A stretch of DNA of 64,000 bases from Mastigias papua (GCA_964019165.1 OZ025271.1:15780459-15844458), one strand, 5' to 3'. Counted from the stretch's first letter, positions 47,322-59,663 are shown. Made by a program: numbers and translations. The notes: generated by a model from the letters alone, not told the origin.

Positions 47322-47698
47322 GCAGCTTAGTCGTCAAATGTTCGAGGCCTCTGATCAAATCTGTTTTCTCCCAACCAAACTGACCAATCACTGTGTTATC
47401 AAGAGTTTTTGAAGTAGCAGTTGCGTTTGTTTAAGTAGGAGTTGCAAGGCCGGGAGGAAAGTTTTATTTGTCATATATCATATAATTTACCTAAGGGATA
47501 GTAGTTGTCGCAAATCAGAAAGTTTCCGTCGGGTGCGACGGCCGACGGGTGATTTTGAAAACACTGAATGAGTATGCAGAATGGGCCTAAATGTAGCTGT
47601 GAAATGCATGTGTGGTGAGAATCCTGCGTTATGATTGGTGAGTTAGATTAGGAGAACATAGATCTGATCAGACTCTAATAAGGATTTAGTGGCTATGC
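47322..47698. repeat. MITE family A copy with an internal insertion
   Basis: Left arm to about 47398 and right arm from about 47580 match the family. About 180 bp of unrelated DNA sits between them. Confidence 0.75.
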
Positions 47699-47726
47699 TG
47701 GGCCATGCTAAAATGTTACAATAATT

Positions 47727-47921
<195 letters not shown>

Positions 47922-48059
47922 ATGTCCAACATAACATGCACAAGAGAATCAAGATTTCAACTTGACATTGCAGATATGATTTTTGGATATTTCATAATTT
48001 TTGGAACCGGTTAAAAATTGTCGAGGTAATGGAACAATTAGCAAGTATTTAAATGTTTA

Positions 48060-48513
48060 CACGCTTTTTTTATAAGGAACCTAGCTAAAGGCCTAGTTCT
48101 AAAAGTTCCCTATTTTCGGATCTCTTTATCAAATTCTAGTACTAAAAGTTCCTTAATAGTTCCTTAATCTTCACTGCACATAGAGTGCCAGAAAATGGCT
48201 CGGACACTAGAAAAGCATTGAAATTCTCAATTTTACCTTTAATTATGGCTAGAACTCAACCTCAAAAGCACAAATGCGACAGGAAATAAGTTCTATATAT
48301 GCAAAAGCATAATTTCAATCTAGAAGTATCATGTCTATTCCATTCATATCATCCAATGTAATGTAATCTTCACTTGCATCCGAGTACAGCACTCGGAATT
48401 TGAAGATGAAAAGTTCCTTAGGGATTTGTCCTCTAGTAGTATAAGTTCTTTAAATATTTCGTACTTCTACATGTAGGTTCCTTATAAAGTGGTTCCTTAT
48501 AAAAAAGAGCGTG
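48060..48513. mobile_element. MITE family B, best-preserved copy
   Basis: 454 bp flanked by TA (48058-48059, 48514-48515). Ends CACGCTTTTTTTATAAGGAA and TTCCTTATAAAAAAGAGCGTG. Used as the reference for the family. Confidence 0.9.
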
Positions 48514-48515
48514 TA

Positions 48516-49479
48516 AAGCAATTTAGCGATGTTTCCTGTTTCGCGTGTTGTGGTTTACTATTCCAGGCTTTGGCGCCTGTACCCAAGACATAATTTTGCC
48601 GCGCGAGTACTTGGTCGCGTAAAGATACTTTATTTTTTGTGCGTTGTACTGTGCTAGAATTTGATATCCTCAGAATATTTCCTTGCGGAATGTGCGCAAA
48701 AATTGGCTTGCTCGAAATTGAGTAAACAGAAAGAGGTACAGTTCGATATTGGCTGTTTTCGAAAACAATGAAGTAAAATTTGATGAATTAAGGTAGTTTG
48801 CTTTAGTATTCGTAGACCAGAGTCGGCATTTCTAAGGTATCTTGTACATATGTTATGATTCCAACCACTGAATTAAGGGCATACCAGATTCCAGAAGCAG
48901 TTCCAACCTTCCTCCGGCTGTAAAATCTTTGCCATAAACTTTCCTCTTTTACGACAATCAAAACTCGCCAAAGTTCTTGAACTCTGCATTGTGCATGTCT
49001 CGACAAATGTTTACTGTAGAAGGGTTGTGCCTTCCAAAGCTAATGACGCATTAACGAAAATTTTGCTGAAACTGGACTGTTGATACAAATTACCAAACCT
49101 TCCTCAAATGTGACACGGAAGGCAAAATCTTCCTCCGGCTCAGAGCCGTGCAGCCGTGACTTTTCTGGACCCTGGAACATAGGGCCCCCATATACACGAG
49201 CAAAATAAGGAGATTTTTGTAAGGATTAGGGCAATTAGCGCTTTGGGTCCTAGTGTATATGGTCCATTTTGCGAAGCCCACCTTATTCCTTTCACACGTA
49301 AGGATGAAAAGGACTGGCCAATAAAATAAGGGCTGCTCTCGAGCTGCCCTTATTTTAAGGCAACATTGTTTTCTCGTTAATCCCTGTCATCAGGAATTAG
49401 CATCAGCAGACAACGACCTTGTACAACAAGATGTACAAAGAACTTCCGTAGAAAATCTTTAAAATGCTATGTTATGATC
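48516..49479. other. Intron 3 sequence; nothing recognised
   Basis: A short inverted pair (CCATATACAC at 49190, GTGTATATGG at 49253) may mark a tiny MITE. Confidence 0.4.
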
Positions 49480-49807
49480 AGCTCTTCCCATAATTAGAAA
49501 ACTTGGTTGGCCCACCATAAATGAACTAATCGAATCAGAAACCCTAAAAATGGTATACAAATCGGTTCACGATCAAGCTCCCACTTACCTTTCGGATATG
49601 TTCGACAAATTGTCCGATTTAGACAAGAGGGAACTTCGCAATACTAAAACGGATCTGGCCGTTCCTCATCGTAAATCTGCTTTTGGACAGAAATGCTTCT
49701 CATACAAGGGTGCTAAACTGTGGAACGATCTCTCCACAAAAGTAAAATCGTCAAAAACGTATGAAGTATTCAAAAAACGTATCTGCAACGTCAGCAGTAA
49801 ATGCTAG
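49480..49807 (+). pseudogene. LINE reverse-transcriptase C-terminal fragment
   Basis: Open through IRKLGWPTINELIESETLKM, VYKSVHDQAPTYLSDMF, ELRNTKTDLAVP, FSYKGAKLWNDL and FKKRICNV to TAG. A short 3' UTR follows. Same family as the 20-kb fragment by block similarity. 5'-truncated. Confidence 0.85.
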
Positions 49808-49919
49808 TTCTCTCTCGCCTGATATAGCAATTTTTATTTTAATTTTAGTTTTAATGTTCAATTTTAATTTATCTGTATATTAGAAAAACGTTGTTAATAA
49901 AATTTTTAATTGGTAGATC

Positions 49920-50340
49920 TGTAGTGACACGTAAACATTGTAACTTAGGCCATTCTCACTCAATGCCGATTTTCTTCTTTTCATTCATTCGCATTCTCTA
50001 ATCGCACACCTGGGACATCACCATACGTCACTCCTGTCATCACACACTTGGTCATTCCTCTTCTGTTGTCAAACATCGCCACACGAATCTATTCACCAAA
50101 CAACTGACAACCACCTAACCCTTCCTGTACGTAACTCATGTTTATTTCGGTTGTTCTCTGTTTATGTATATATTCATGTTATCTGTAAAGTAATGTTTAG
50201 TCAGAGTAGAGTCAGAGTACCGTCAACAACATCGTCCCCTCTCTCTGCCTTCGTGTTCTCAGCACGTTAAATCTGATACTCACCAACAACGGATCAACGA
50301 AGGATGTCACTTATCGAACAAGCAGTCTATAGGACCCACA
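49920..50340 (+). repeat. Solo-LTR-like repeat; inverted copy at 56634-57066
   Basis: Begins TGTAGTGACACG and ends ACA. Contains ATGTATATATTC and a GTCAGAGTAGAGTCAGAGTA block. No coding sequence. The second copy touches gypsy pol pieces, which supports the LTR reading. Confidence 0.6.
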
Positions 50341-50473
50341 AACACACGTTCCTATAGATCTAACAAATGTATTTTAATTTATCTTTATTTTTTGAAGTAT
50401 TTATTGTAAGTAATTGCACGGCCCACTGAAAATCAATCTCTCCATTGACGTGGCCACCGTGCCTAAATATGTT

Positions 50474-50515
50474 CAAATCAAATCAAATCAAATCAAATCA
50501 AATCAAATCAAATCA
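50474..50515. repeat. (AAATC)n microsatellite
   Basis: About eight units. Confidence 0.95.
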
Positions 50516-50547
50516 TCATGTATTAGAATACTTGACAATTGTTACTC

Positions 50548-51539
50548 AAGGCCGAAATACACGGTCCTTTTTTACCTCCATTTCCACCTAGTGTATGTCA
50601 AAAACACTAGAAAATAAGATTATCTTTGACACATTCCTTGTCATCATGTACTCACTTTTCCCTTTTTCAAAAGATGGACATGTTCAAACTTCAGGCGAAA
50701 TCAGATAGGTTTTTTCTATTGTGCTTTTGCGACAAGAGATCTTTTGTTCTGCCTGTCTCGCGTGACGTAACAATGTGTAGCTTCGTAGAACCAGACCAAA
50801 AGCATCGAAAAGCATTACCCAAATAGACAGAAACTCTCGTGTTTATGCCTTATCATGTTGAACAAATATTGCCACCGAGATCAAAGAGCTGGGAACTTGC
50901 TTTAAAATAAAAACAGAGCGGCCTGATAGCAGGGTATTCGTCATCTCTGTGATTGGGGCCTGTATGAGGAGGAGGACTGTTAATGATTTAAAGTTCTAGC
51001 GGGGGACTTATTCGACAGGGGTAGTTTGAAGATTTAAAGTAATGTACAGGAAGCCTCTACGAAACCCCAAAGAGTTGTTTTGAATGGCGGGGCAAGTGAC
51101 AACATTTGGCCCCTCATAAGGTCAATGTGAAATTTCAAAGTTGATGCAATCACCAAAGAACTGTTTCATAACTCTGGCCCCGTCTCAGGCCTTGGGGCCC
51201 GGGGTAATCTGCTTCCATTGCCCCACCTCTATCTAGGTGTTCTAGGCGTAATCGCATTTGCGTTTTCCAGATAACTTTAATACCAAAACTATAGAGCCAA
51301 CTCATATACTTTGCATTAGTTTTCCCATGATGAAAAGAACGAAAATAACAAGAGAAATAGCATATTATTGTGTATATGAAAACACCAATCGTCCGTACTT
51401 CTCTATCTATTTAGGGAGCAACGGAGGAACAAGAGGATCTTGTAAACACCCATCACTCATCAAATTGACCTAATCCTATTTGGCTAATAGGTGACAACTT
51501 GTGAATTCTTGTAAAAAAAGGACCGTGTATTTCGGCCTT
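50548..51539. mobile_element. About 990-bp element with 27-bp TIRs
   Basis: AAGGCCGAAATACACGGTCC followed by TTTTTT at the left and the exact complement at 51512-51539. The interior includes a decayed family C fragment (about 50980-51040). No transposase seen. Confidence 0.75.
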
Positions 51540-51711
51540 CATTTTGATGAGGAAAATAGGGACGGACAGTCAGGAATTCACAACTATTTGCGCAGCACGG
51601 TACCGTTTAAGGACAGTTTAAGGCTCTTGTGTATATGCGCCCATACACTCATCTAATACCAGATAGTACAGATTTGACTAATAATACTTGGATGTCCGTT
51701 TGCTTTTGTAG

Positions 51712-51836
51712 TTGACAGCTGTGACACATTGACAAGCGTTGCTGCGTTGCTTTGGGCAATTGCGATTTTTGCCCTCATTGCAGCCTGTACTACACTCGCC
51801 GGAAGTATCGTGGGATGCATGGCAACCTGCTGCAAT
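51712..51836 (+). CDS. Gene 2, coding exon 4 (TM4)
   Basis: 125 bp, acceptor TTTTGTAG, donor AAT|GTGAGT. Completes the split codon 131, then residues 132-172: DSCDTLTSV, TM4 (about 141-164), and GCMATCC, the cysteine cluster at the inner end of TM4. Length and phases equal gene 1 exon 35-159. Confidence 0.9.
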
Positions 51837-52255
51837 GTGAGTAATGCCAAATGTAGAACTACGTAGCCACGTTGGGTTTGTCTGCGTGCAGTATGTGCGC
51901 GCGTGTGTGTTTGCTGTGTTTGTATCTGTCTGGTTATGTGTGTGTGCGTGCGCACGATGTTTCTCTTTACTTGGTTTGTTGGTGTGGTTTATGAACACTA
52001 GTTAAGATATTGTGCTCTGTCAGGTCACGTGCATTGTTCACCTATTAAGTTCTTATTCACACCTCAAGACCTTCATTCATAATGTAAAAAGGCTTGTAGG
52101 TAGTTGTTGCGTGAATTGTGCGCATAAATTAGGATTTTGACCAGAGTTTAAATTTTATATAAATTAAGAGCTTTTGGACAGGTATATTTGGGTGAATTAG
52201 GGTTTTCGCATAAAGTAGGGCCTTTTGGATACGTGAAAAGTCTGTTAGCACTACA
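51837..52255. other. Gene 2 intron 4, 5' part
   Basis: TGTGTG-rich near 51890-51955, otherwise nothing recognised. Confidence 0.5.
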
Positions 52256-52551
52256 GAGAACTTCACTACAGCACGAGAAAGCGGCAACATTTTTTTTTGA
52301 CATAAAGCTTTCTTCGTCCGACACTCGTCAAAGTATGAAACGTTGGATAACGACCGAAAGGTGAACCTAAGTATATAGCCAGATACGGATACCGCGTGGA
52401 TCATTATATTGTGTGTATCCGCATCTGGCTATTTATTGCAGTTCACCTTTCGCTTTTTATCCGACGTTTTCTGACGAGTATCGGACGGAGAAAACCTTTT
52501 CAGTATGTCTAGAAAATGTTGCCGCTTTTCCGTGCTGTAATGAAACTCGTT
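52256..52551. repeat. About 296-bp foldback element in gene 2 intron 4
   Basis: Arms of about 135 bp (CTACAGCACGAGAAAGCGGC ... ATAGCCAGATACGGATAC and its complement) surround a centre near 52403. It ends only 75 bp before the final exon. Confidence 0.85.
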
Positions 52552-52626
52552 TTTGCACCAATTTGGAATTAAGTTGCACGTGTTGCGTGAGGTTTTTCCT
52601 TACTGGCTTGAATTTGTATTCTGCAG

Positions 52627-52677
52627 AGAAGCCAACCTGGGACTGTGATCGTTCAAGGCCAACCAGCTTACAAATAA
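52627..52677 (+). CDS. Gene 2, terminal coding exon
   Basis: Acceptor TTTGTATTCTGCAG, then 16 codons (RSQPGTVIVQGQPAYK) and TAA. Phase 0 continues exon 4. The tail shares TVIV with gene 1 but is 33 residues shorter and lacks the PPxY motif. AATAAA at 52673-52678 overlaps the stop codon and is probably not the functional poly(A) signal. Confidence 0.8.
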   Translation, partial: RSQPGTVIVQGQPAYK

Positions 52678-54124
52678 AGGATCAGCACATTGTATCTTTG
52701 AAGTGGGAAACTGGACATGTTTGTTATTTTGGTATACATCTTATTTTAGGTTTTTTCAAAGTAGCTAGTTGAATTTTAAGTGATTTTAAATGATTTTCTG
52801 CTGTGTATCCAATGGTATTAGAACCCCTTCTATTAAGCATCCGTGAGGACGACCATACTCTACCGTTCACAGACGCACTCGAACGTTGACATTGGATTAT
52901 ACGTGATACGTAATTAGCTTGTCAGTCATTCTCAGTTTGGTGCCGTGACTAGCAACGCCCAATTGATGCCGTGACCAGGAAAGTATCTGAGATGACAGCT
53001 TGTTTCCAAAGTATATGGATAACTGTTATAGCTGCGCCTAATGGAGTCTTCAACGTTTATTACTTATGACGAAGATGATCGATTGGTACGAACTGAACTC
53101 TGTAAAAGAGATTGTCTCTGGGCTTGATTGACATTGCAAATTTGGTAGAGACACTCTTTCAGGCGTGTTTCATAGTTTGTGTATTCATTTAATCATGCTT
53201 TACCTAGGATAGTATCACGAAAACTAATGACAGACTTTACATGTGCACACACATACACACATATCGATGCTGAATGAGTATCTTGTTCTGATTGGCTGAT
53301 TTATAAGCATATTCGACACGTGCACTGTTCACTTATCCAGGCTTTTTGTTATAAAACATGTGAGCATTTACTCTTGTTGTACACTGGTTAGCAAGGGAAG
53401 TCCAATGAAATCCTTCCCTGAATGATAGTCTAGCCAACAATCTACTTGGGAGCAGAAATTGTTTCCATTACACCCCACCCCACCCCCCTCCTCCAAGCTG
53501 ATTGCTCGCAACCCTGTTCAGTATAAAAACTCTGCTAGCGTATTTATGACACGGTAGAAAATTACTGTCCTCTGTTGTTGCTTTTGCGAAGGAGTGCGGT
53601 ACCTTTTGTTTAATGACATCGAGGTAATCGTAGTGTAGCGTTATCAAGTCTCCAATAGTATCAAGTGTAGGCTTTGGATAAATAGAGTTGTTGTTGTTAT
53701 TGATTGATTTGCCTATCGTATATCCTATGTATCAGTTTCATTACAAATCTCATACTTCAGTAATTTGCTTAAACGAAGTTGTTATTTTCATGTCGTCTTC
53801 GATCTTGGTCAGTTCCTGCTGTGCGGTGAGGGGAAGGCGCGCATTGCTGAAAGGTGTGTCATATGAAACTCACAGCGGACAAATGCAATACGAAAGAATC
53901 GTTTAATTCTATCATGCTGTGAGTCTGTAGCAGAAAAATTTCGAATACAGTTGGTAATCCACCAGGAATGATCCCCAACATTTTTACCATTCTACTTCCC
54001 ATGTGGTAAGTCCTAAGTTCCTTTCTATGCGAATAAATGTCGGGTTTCGTCGACTCAAGTGTCCTACCATTAGAGACCATGACCATGTAGACCAGTTTTG
54101 CTGGCTAACTGGAGTTTGGCAGGG
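52678..54124. other. 3' flank of gene 2; nothing recognised
   Basis: No gene or repeat structure identified. The gene 2 3' UTR ends somewhere here. Confidence 0.4.
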
Positions 54125-54440
54125 TTCATACGGTCAGGAAAAATCTGGAAAAAACTGTTTTTGAGGAAACTATGGAAAGCACTGTGTTTTTGAAGAATCT
54201 CAGGGAAAGTCAGGAAATTTTATTGAAACTGGAAGAAAGCCAGGAAAAAGTCAGGATTTTTTACCGTCCATGTATATGAATTCTTTGGTGCCCAACAGAA
54301 AACTCTACACTGCAGTTTTTGATGTCTTTTGTTCCCGTTTGAGAAAGAAGTTTGACCCCGAGAGTGTCCTTTTCTTGTCCAAATTGGAAGAATGTGTTCG
54401 ATTGTTTAGTTTCAAACGATGAGTCAGTCGCATCAGTTGT
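54125..54440 (+). repeat. Dispersed repeat, second copy of 3100-3440
   Basis: GGTCAGGAAAAA, ATGTATATGAATTCTTTGG, GAGTGTCCTTTTCTTG, TTTCAAACGATGAGTC in the same order as the first copy. Confidence 0.6.
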
Positions 54441-54450
54441 AAGTAATCAG

Positions 54451-54518
54451 GTGTGTGTGTGTGTGCGTGTGTGAGTGTGTGTGTGTGTGTGTGTGAGTGA
54501 GTGAGTGAGTGAGTGAGA
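54451..54518. repeat. (GT)n and (GAGT)n microsatellite
   Basis: Lies at the 3' side of the minus-strand LINE and may be its tail. Confidence 0.9.
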
Positions 54519-54659
54519 AATTATTTGATATCGATTTTATTTGTAATTATAAATATACCCGTAAACTAATCTAAATCGATAACTAAGTAATCATAGATAA
54601 GGAATAAAAATATTTTTGAAGTCTATTAGCGATGTAACATGAATTTACATACACTGCAT

Positions 54660-56180
54660 TTACAGTTAGGGCCCTCCCACCTTTTTAGCATATTTTTAAA
54701 GATATTTAGATTTTCTGCCGATTTCATATCATTTGGCAGTCCATTCCATACTTGTGGGCCTAGGGATCAGAGGCTATTTGAACCAAAGGTTATTTGATTT
54801 GGTCTATAATGTTGTAAATTGTTGGTTCCTCTTAATAGGTAACTAGAAGATTTCACTTGAAGGAAGGGTTTATTTTGTTGAGAGTTTTGAGAATTTCAAT
54901 GCACAGAAATTTTAGTTGGAGAACATGCACAGTACACCTTTCTGACTTCGAAAGTAAAACGCCGTATGAACTGAGTTAGTCATTAAATAAAAATCTAAGG
55001 GCATGTTCTTGGATTCTTTCAATTTTCTGCAAGGAATTTGCTGATTAGAAGTACCATACAATAATCAAAATTAGAATAGATGAAGCTCTGGACAAGAATC
55101 TTCTTTTCATCAAAGTAACAGATCTGTTAAGTCTTTTTAAAACATAGAGTAGCAATACAGCTTTCTACAAATTTCAGAAATATGCTATTCAAAGTTTAGT
55201 TTATAGTCTAGGTAGTTTCCTAGTAACTTTACCGTTTCTTCCGATTTTATTAGTTCACCTTTGATAATTAAGTTTTCTGAACTTGTGTTAGTTTGATACT
55301 TTCTCGTAAGTATTGCGTGAAACATTTCTGGATTAGCTATCATTTGATTTTGTTTAAGCCAATTCAAGGCTACTCCAGCTTCTTTCTCCAGTACCCAATT
55401 AGATTTGAAAAAGTCTTGGAAAAAAGCCAGAGTATTATCATCAGCATAGTTATATAGAGTTGCTTGTTTGATGAATAGAAATAGATCATTAATATAGAAG
55501 TTGAAAAGAATGGGGCCCAAAAGGGAACCCTGAGAAACCTGATAAAATAGTTTGGAAAGAAGAATAAGTATTATTGATTCTGACCGACTGTTTCCGCTTT
55601 TTCAGGTAAGAGTACATAAGGACTAGAGCATTTTGATCAGCATGTAGTTTGGCAATGAGTAAATCATGTGGGATAGAGCCAAGTGCTGTTGAGAGATCCA
55701 TAATGATACCCCCTACAAAATAATCGTTGTCCAGTTTAATCCTCCATTCTTCGACCATTCGTATTAAAACATGTTGCGTGCCATATGATTTTCTGTAGAC
55801 ATCGATGAAAAGAGAAAGGGTTTCATCTAAGTACGGACTAAGTTGATTTTTCAAAATTTTTCATAAATTTTGGAGAAAACATTAAGAATGATAACAGGAC
55901 GAAAATTTCGTTCAACTGTTCGGTTTGCCTCTCCTTTATCTAAAAGGCACACCACAGTACATTTTCGATTATTTGGAAACTTGTAGTTACGTATGCTGCT
56001 ATTGATAGCGTTTGTTAGAGGGAGTGCCAATTCATCTGCAGCTAGCAGCACCAGTTTAGGTGGAATTTGATCTTCACCCGTTGATTTTCTACCATCCAAT
56101 GACTTTAACTGTGTTCTAACTTGACAAACTTCTACTTCATGGAAGGGAAATGAATTAAAGTTACTTGTAGAGTTTTGATT
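54660..56180 (-). pseudogene. LINE reverse transcriptase, frameshifted
   Basis: Blocks in order on the minus strand: GRKSTGEDQIPPKL and NFRPVIILNVFSKIYEK (RT motifs 1-2), LSTALGSIPHDLLIAKL (the catalytic-motif A region, with A replacing the usual K of SKAFD and L-G in place of F-D), GPILFNFYINDLF, YADDNTLAF (motif C, intact), NYLDYKLNFE, and, near 54700-54780, a QVWNGLPNDM block. Frames change near 55855 and 55520. Damage in motif A and the frameshifts mean it is dead. The endonuclease half is missing. Confidence 0.85.
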
Positions 56181-56204
56181 AATTACTGAACTTTTTGCTG
56201 TTTA

Positions 56205-56633
56205 TTATTTATGGAAGGTTGCAAATTTTCCATTCAAGATTACTAATCATGAACCGTTAACACATGTTTTCAATGCCTCCCATGATCAAAGACCTGGCGA
56301 CAGAATGATGCAGGGTAGGCAAGGGTTCAGGGTGGATGCATCACAGACTATGGAACCAGAGGAAGAGAGGAAGCGGCAGCTCTTTCAGTCGCAGTGAAGA
56401 TGTTTAAGTCTGTAGATGTGCGAGGTCTGGATCATTCTGTTGGGCAAGAGACAATGGATCGAAATCAAGCTGGAGGCGTGGAGAGTGTTGATGTCAAGAT
56501 GATATAATGCATCAGCTACATTGTTTTGTATCCCTCGAATGTGTTGAATATCTATTGAAATTTGGGAGATGAAAATCCTGGTACTCGTGGTACACGGAAG
56601 CTCATCAGTGAATGGTTTATAGGGATGTGTGTA
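56205..56633 (-). pseudogene. Ty3/gypsy pol fragment: end of RNase H and spacer
   Basis: The minus strand reads STRIFISQISIDIQHIRGI and NVADALYHLDINTLHAS, the end of gypsy RNase H. LAQQNDPDLAHLQT and CDASTLNPCLP follow, with stops and frame changes. In intact elements this leads straight into the integrase, which is here on the other strand at 57067. Confidence 0.65.
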
Positions 56634-57066
56634 TGTTGCTTCCTATAGACTGCAATGCTCGTTCTGTGACATCCTTCGTTGATCCGTTGTTGTTGCGTAT
56701 CCTTATTTAACGTGCAGAGAACAGGGAGGCAGAGAGAGGAGACGGCGATGATGAGTGTACTCAGACTCTACTCTGACTGACTTTACATTACAAATAACAT
56801 GGATATATACATTAACATTGAACAACCCGAAATAAACATGATTTACGTAGAGGAAGGGTTAGGTGCTTGTTAGTTGTTAGCTGAATGGATGCGTGTGGCG
56901 ATGTATGCGTGGAGAACAACAGAAGAGGAATGTCCAGATGTGTAATGACAGAAGTGACGTAGGTGATGTCCTAGGTGTGTGATGTTGTGAATGCGAATGA
57001 ATGAAAAGAAGAAAATCGGCATTGACTGAGAAAAGGCCTATGCTACAATGTTTACGTGTCACTACA
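56634..57066 (-). repeat. LTR-like repeat (inverted copy of 49920-50340)
   Basis: On the minus strand it starts TGTAGTG and ends ACA and follows the 49.9-kb copy throughout. It lies exactly between the two gypsy pol pieces. Confidence 0.7.
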
Positions 57067-57846
57067 GGCTTTTCTTGCCCAGTATGAGTACTGATGTTCG
57101 TATCTGGATCAGATCTTGCATTGCCTGCCAAAAGTCCAAAGTTCAGGGTCATCCTGTTGCCCCCTGGTACGTTTAGCACTCCTGATGCCCGCTATGATCA
57201 TGTACATCTCGGTCTTGTAGGCCCTCTCCCGGTGTCTTTTGGTTATCGCTATCTTCTTACTTGTATTGACCGTTTTACCCATTGGCCTGAAACTATACAT
57301 CTACAAGACATCTCTGCTGCAACTGTTGCATGTGCTTTGTATCCCATTGGATTTCAGTCTTTTGGAGTTCCATCAACTATCAGTACATATCGGGGTGCAC
57401 AATTTGAATCATCTTTCTTCCATTCCTTGGCTGCCCTTCTCGGCTCAGTACGTATTCGTACAACTGCTTACCACCCTTGTGCTAATGGCATGGTCAAGCG
57501 CTTTTACCGTACTTTAAAAGCATCACTGAAAGCTCAGCCTGACACAAGTAACTGGACCGGAGCTTTGCCCTTGTTCTTCTGCATATGCGCACAACCATCA
57601 AATCGGATCCGAACTGCTCTCCTTTGTACACGAACATTAAAGAAATTGTACATAAATAAATAAATAATAAATCTGCTCACATAGCCTCTTCTTCCATGTC
57701 AGCATCTTCGTCTCGTATCCCTCCGGCCCTGTCTTTGCAACAGGCCAAGGCTGATGCTACATCCACTTATCCGATTGTTCCAACGTCTGTTTGGATCATT
57801 CGCTCTGGTCGACATGTTCATTTTCCTGCATGTTTTGGGCAATAAA
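57067..57846 (+). pseudogene. Ty3/gypsy integrase and C-terminal tail, catalytic residues lost
   Basis: A CIACQK zinc-finger half, then after a stop and frame change at about 57165 the core domain: RYDHVHLGLVGPLP, YLLTCIDRFTHWPE, STYRGAQFES, AYHPCANGMVKRF, TNW-like SNW. All three acidic catalytic positions are changed: Gly where DLVGP is expected, Tyr before RGAQF, and Lys in NGMVKRF. A tail (RSGRHVHFPACFGQ then TAA) near 57800-57844 matches the usual C-terminal end of such pol proteins. Not functional. Confidence 0.8.
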
Positions 57847-58295
57847 AAGGGCATTTGTCTTCTTAATTTTCTTTGCTTTATTACTTTTTCATTCATTCTG
57901 ATATATAATTCATTTTTGTACCCTTATTTCGAATGCATTTTCCCCTTGCATTGTAGGGGGGGGGGGGGATAATGGAGAACCCCCGTATCAAATTTTATTG
58001 TGTTGTAAGCAGAAATGTCTTATAAATCAATTATCAAAAATGAGTATTCAGGCCTTGCGGTGAATACATAAGATACGCGCTGCCAAACGCGCGCGCTAAA
58101 CATCCAGTTGTCAGAGCGCTCCTTAGTATTTGGTGAAAGGTTGTGATAAAGAAGTGAATCGCTGCGCCAGATTTTGATAGACTTTGACGAGTCCATTCAA
58201 TTTCCCTTTGAATGAAAAATTAGGTTGACAGCTGGGTATTTTAAATGACGATTCATTGTGCATGTAGAAGATCTATCGAACAGGTACTTTGCTAA
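57847..58295. other. Spacer; 13-base G run near 57957
   Basis: CG-rich short words (CGCGCGCG-like) near 58088. No gene seen. Confidence 0.35.
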
Positions 58296-58443
58296 TGGAC
58301 ACCATAGATGCTATGAAATATTTAAATATCGTATCTGTAATGTCAAAGACAAGTCCTCATTCTCTCTTGCACGTTTTCTATTGAATTATTCAACGGATGT
58401 ACCACTCATAGAAAAATCTACGGGATTTTTATGCTTACTTTAA
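58296..58443 (+). pseudogene. Short LINE C-terminal remnant
   Basis: RCYEIFKYRICNVKDKS resembles the last block of the 49.5-kb LINE (TYEVFKKRICNV). Too short to classify further. Confidence 0.5.
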
Positions 58444-59663
58444 TTCTTTGTTTATTATTCATTATAGATTTTGGTTACTTTTGCGGATCTTTTGTGATTT
58501 TTATGATTTTAGTGACTTGTAATGTGATTTTTGTTGTACTTTTGTGAATGTTTTGCGATTTTTGTAACTTTTTATTCTTATTTTTTTATGATTTTTGTAA
58601 TTTTTTAGAAGCAACAGTGAAGTACACTTAACAAAGAGTGAAAAATGCTACAACCAATCAGCTTCTTGCACTAAGTGGTGTATAAGCCAATCAGAGCCCG
58701 TAAAAGCGCCCCGAATCTACTGAAAATGTCAACAATGATGGCCAAAATTCCTCCAAGCTGTGAGAAAGTGCATTGCAAACTCCAGACTGCTGCACGTGAA
58801 AAAGTCTCAAAGCAAGATAAGCTTGGTTTTTTCCAGAATATTAGGGTCATTCCAGGTTTTCGTCGTCCGCATTTTTGAATTTCACTCTTAAGCTCGAGAT
58901 GTGAAGAATCATATTTAATACTTTTATATTTAATAATGGATCATAATTAATACATATGAGATTAAAGATTTTATGAGCAGTTTTATGATTTGTTTCACCA
59001 TATTTGTACTTCGCTGGAGGCTTTTATGAGCAGTTTTCATACTTGAATTTCGAAAAACTAACAACGACGCTTTAGGCAACAAAAATTTCCATCATTGGTT
59101 ATAGGTGCGTCCTAGTGCGATGAGGATATCATAGTCTTTGGTCCAGCATTAAATTTTCTCATGGAATATACATAATAAGTCCAGATCATGATATAGAGGA
59201 CCATCACCACAAATTGATTGCAAGGAAAAAATACATTTTAGGTCAAATTTAATTTACGAAGCCCTCACATAGTTGAAATAATAACATAATTTATTTATAG
59301 TTGGCGATTACCATAGCAAAGAAAGCTAATCAATTAAATCAAACTACATAATACTAGATATAGCGTAAAAGAAATCATGCAAAACAATATACACACTAGA
59401 CTCAATGTAATCTAGATTTGCAAAAGCTGTTTTGCAAAGCCTACAGCTGCATTTGTCTGTTGTCAGATTTTTATGCGTTTCTTAAACACTTCCAAGTTTC
59501 CAGACCCTTATTTCACTTGCTAATGATCGCCAAAGCCTACTTCAAATGTACTTTATGGCTTCAGTCCCATGAGTTGTTGCATTTGCCCTTGGCACCACAT
59601 GACCATCATTATTTCTAAGATTGCAGTTGTTGGCTTTTTCAATAAAAGGTTAAAAGGTAAATG
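58444..59663. other. Spacer with TGATTTTTGTAAC-type repeats
   Basis: 58480-58605 holds degenerate T-rich repeats (TGATTTTTGT, GATTTTTATG). The rest has no recognised feature. Confidence 0.4.
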
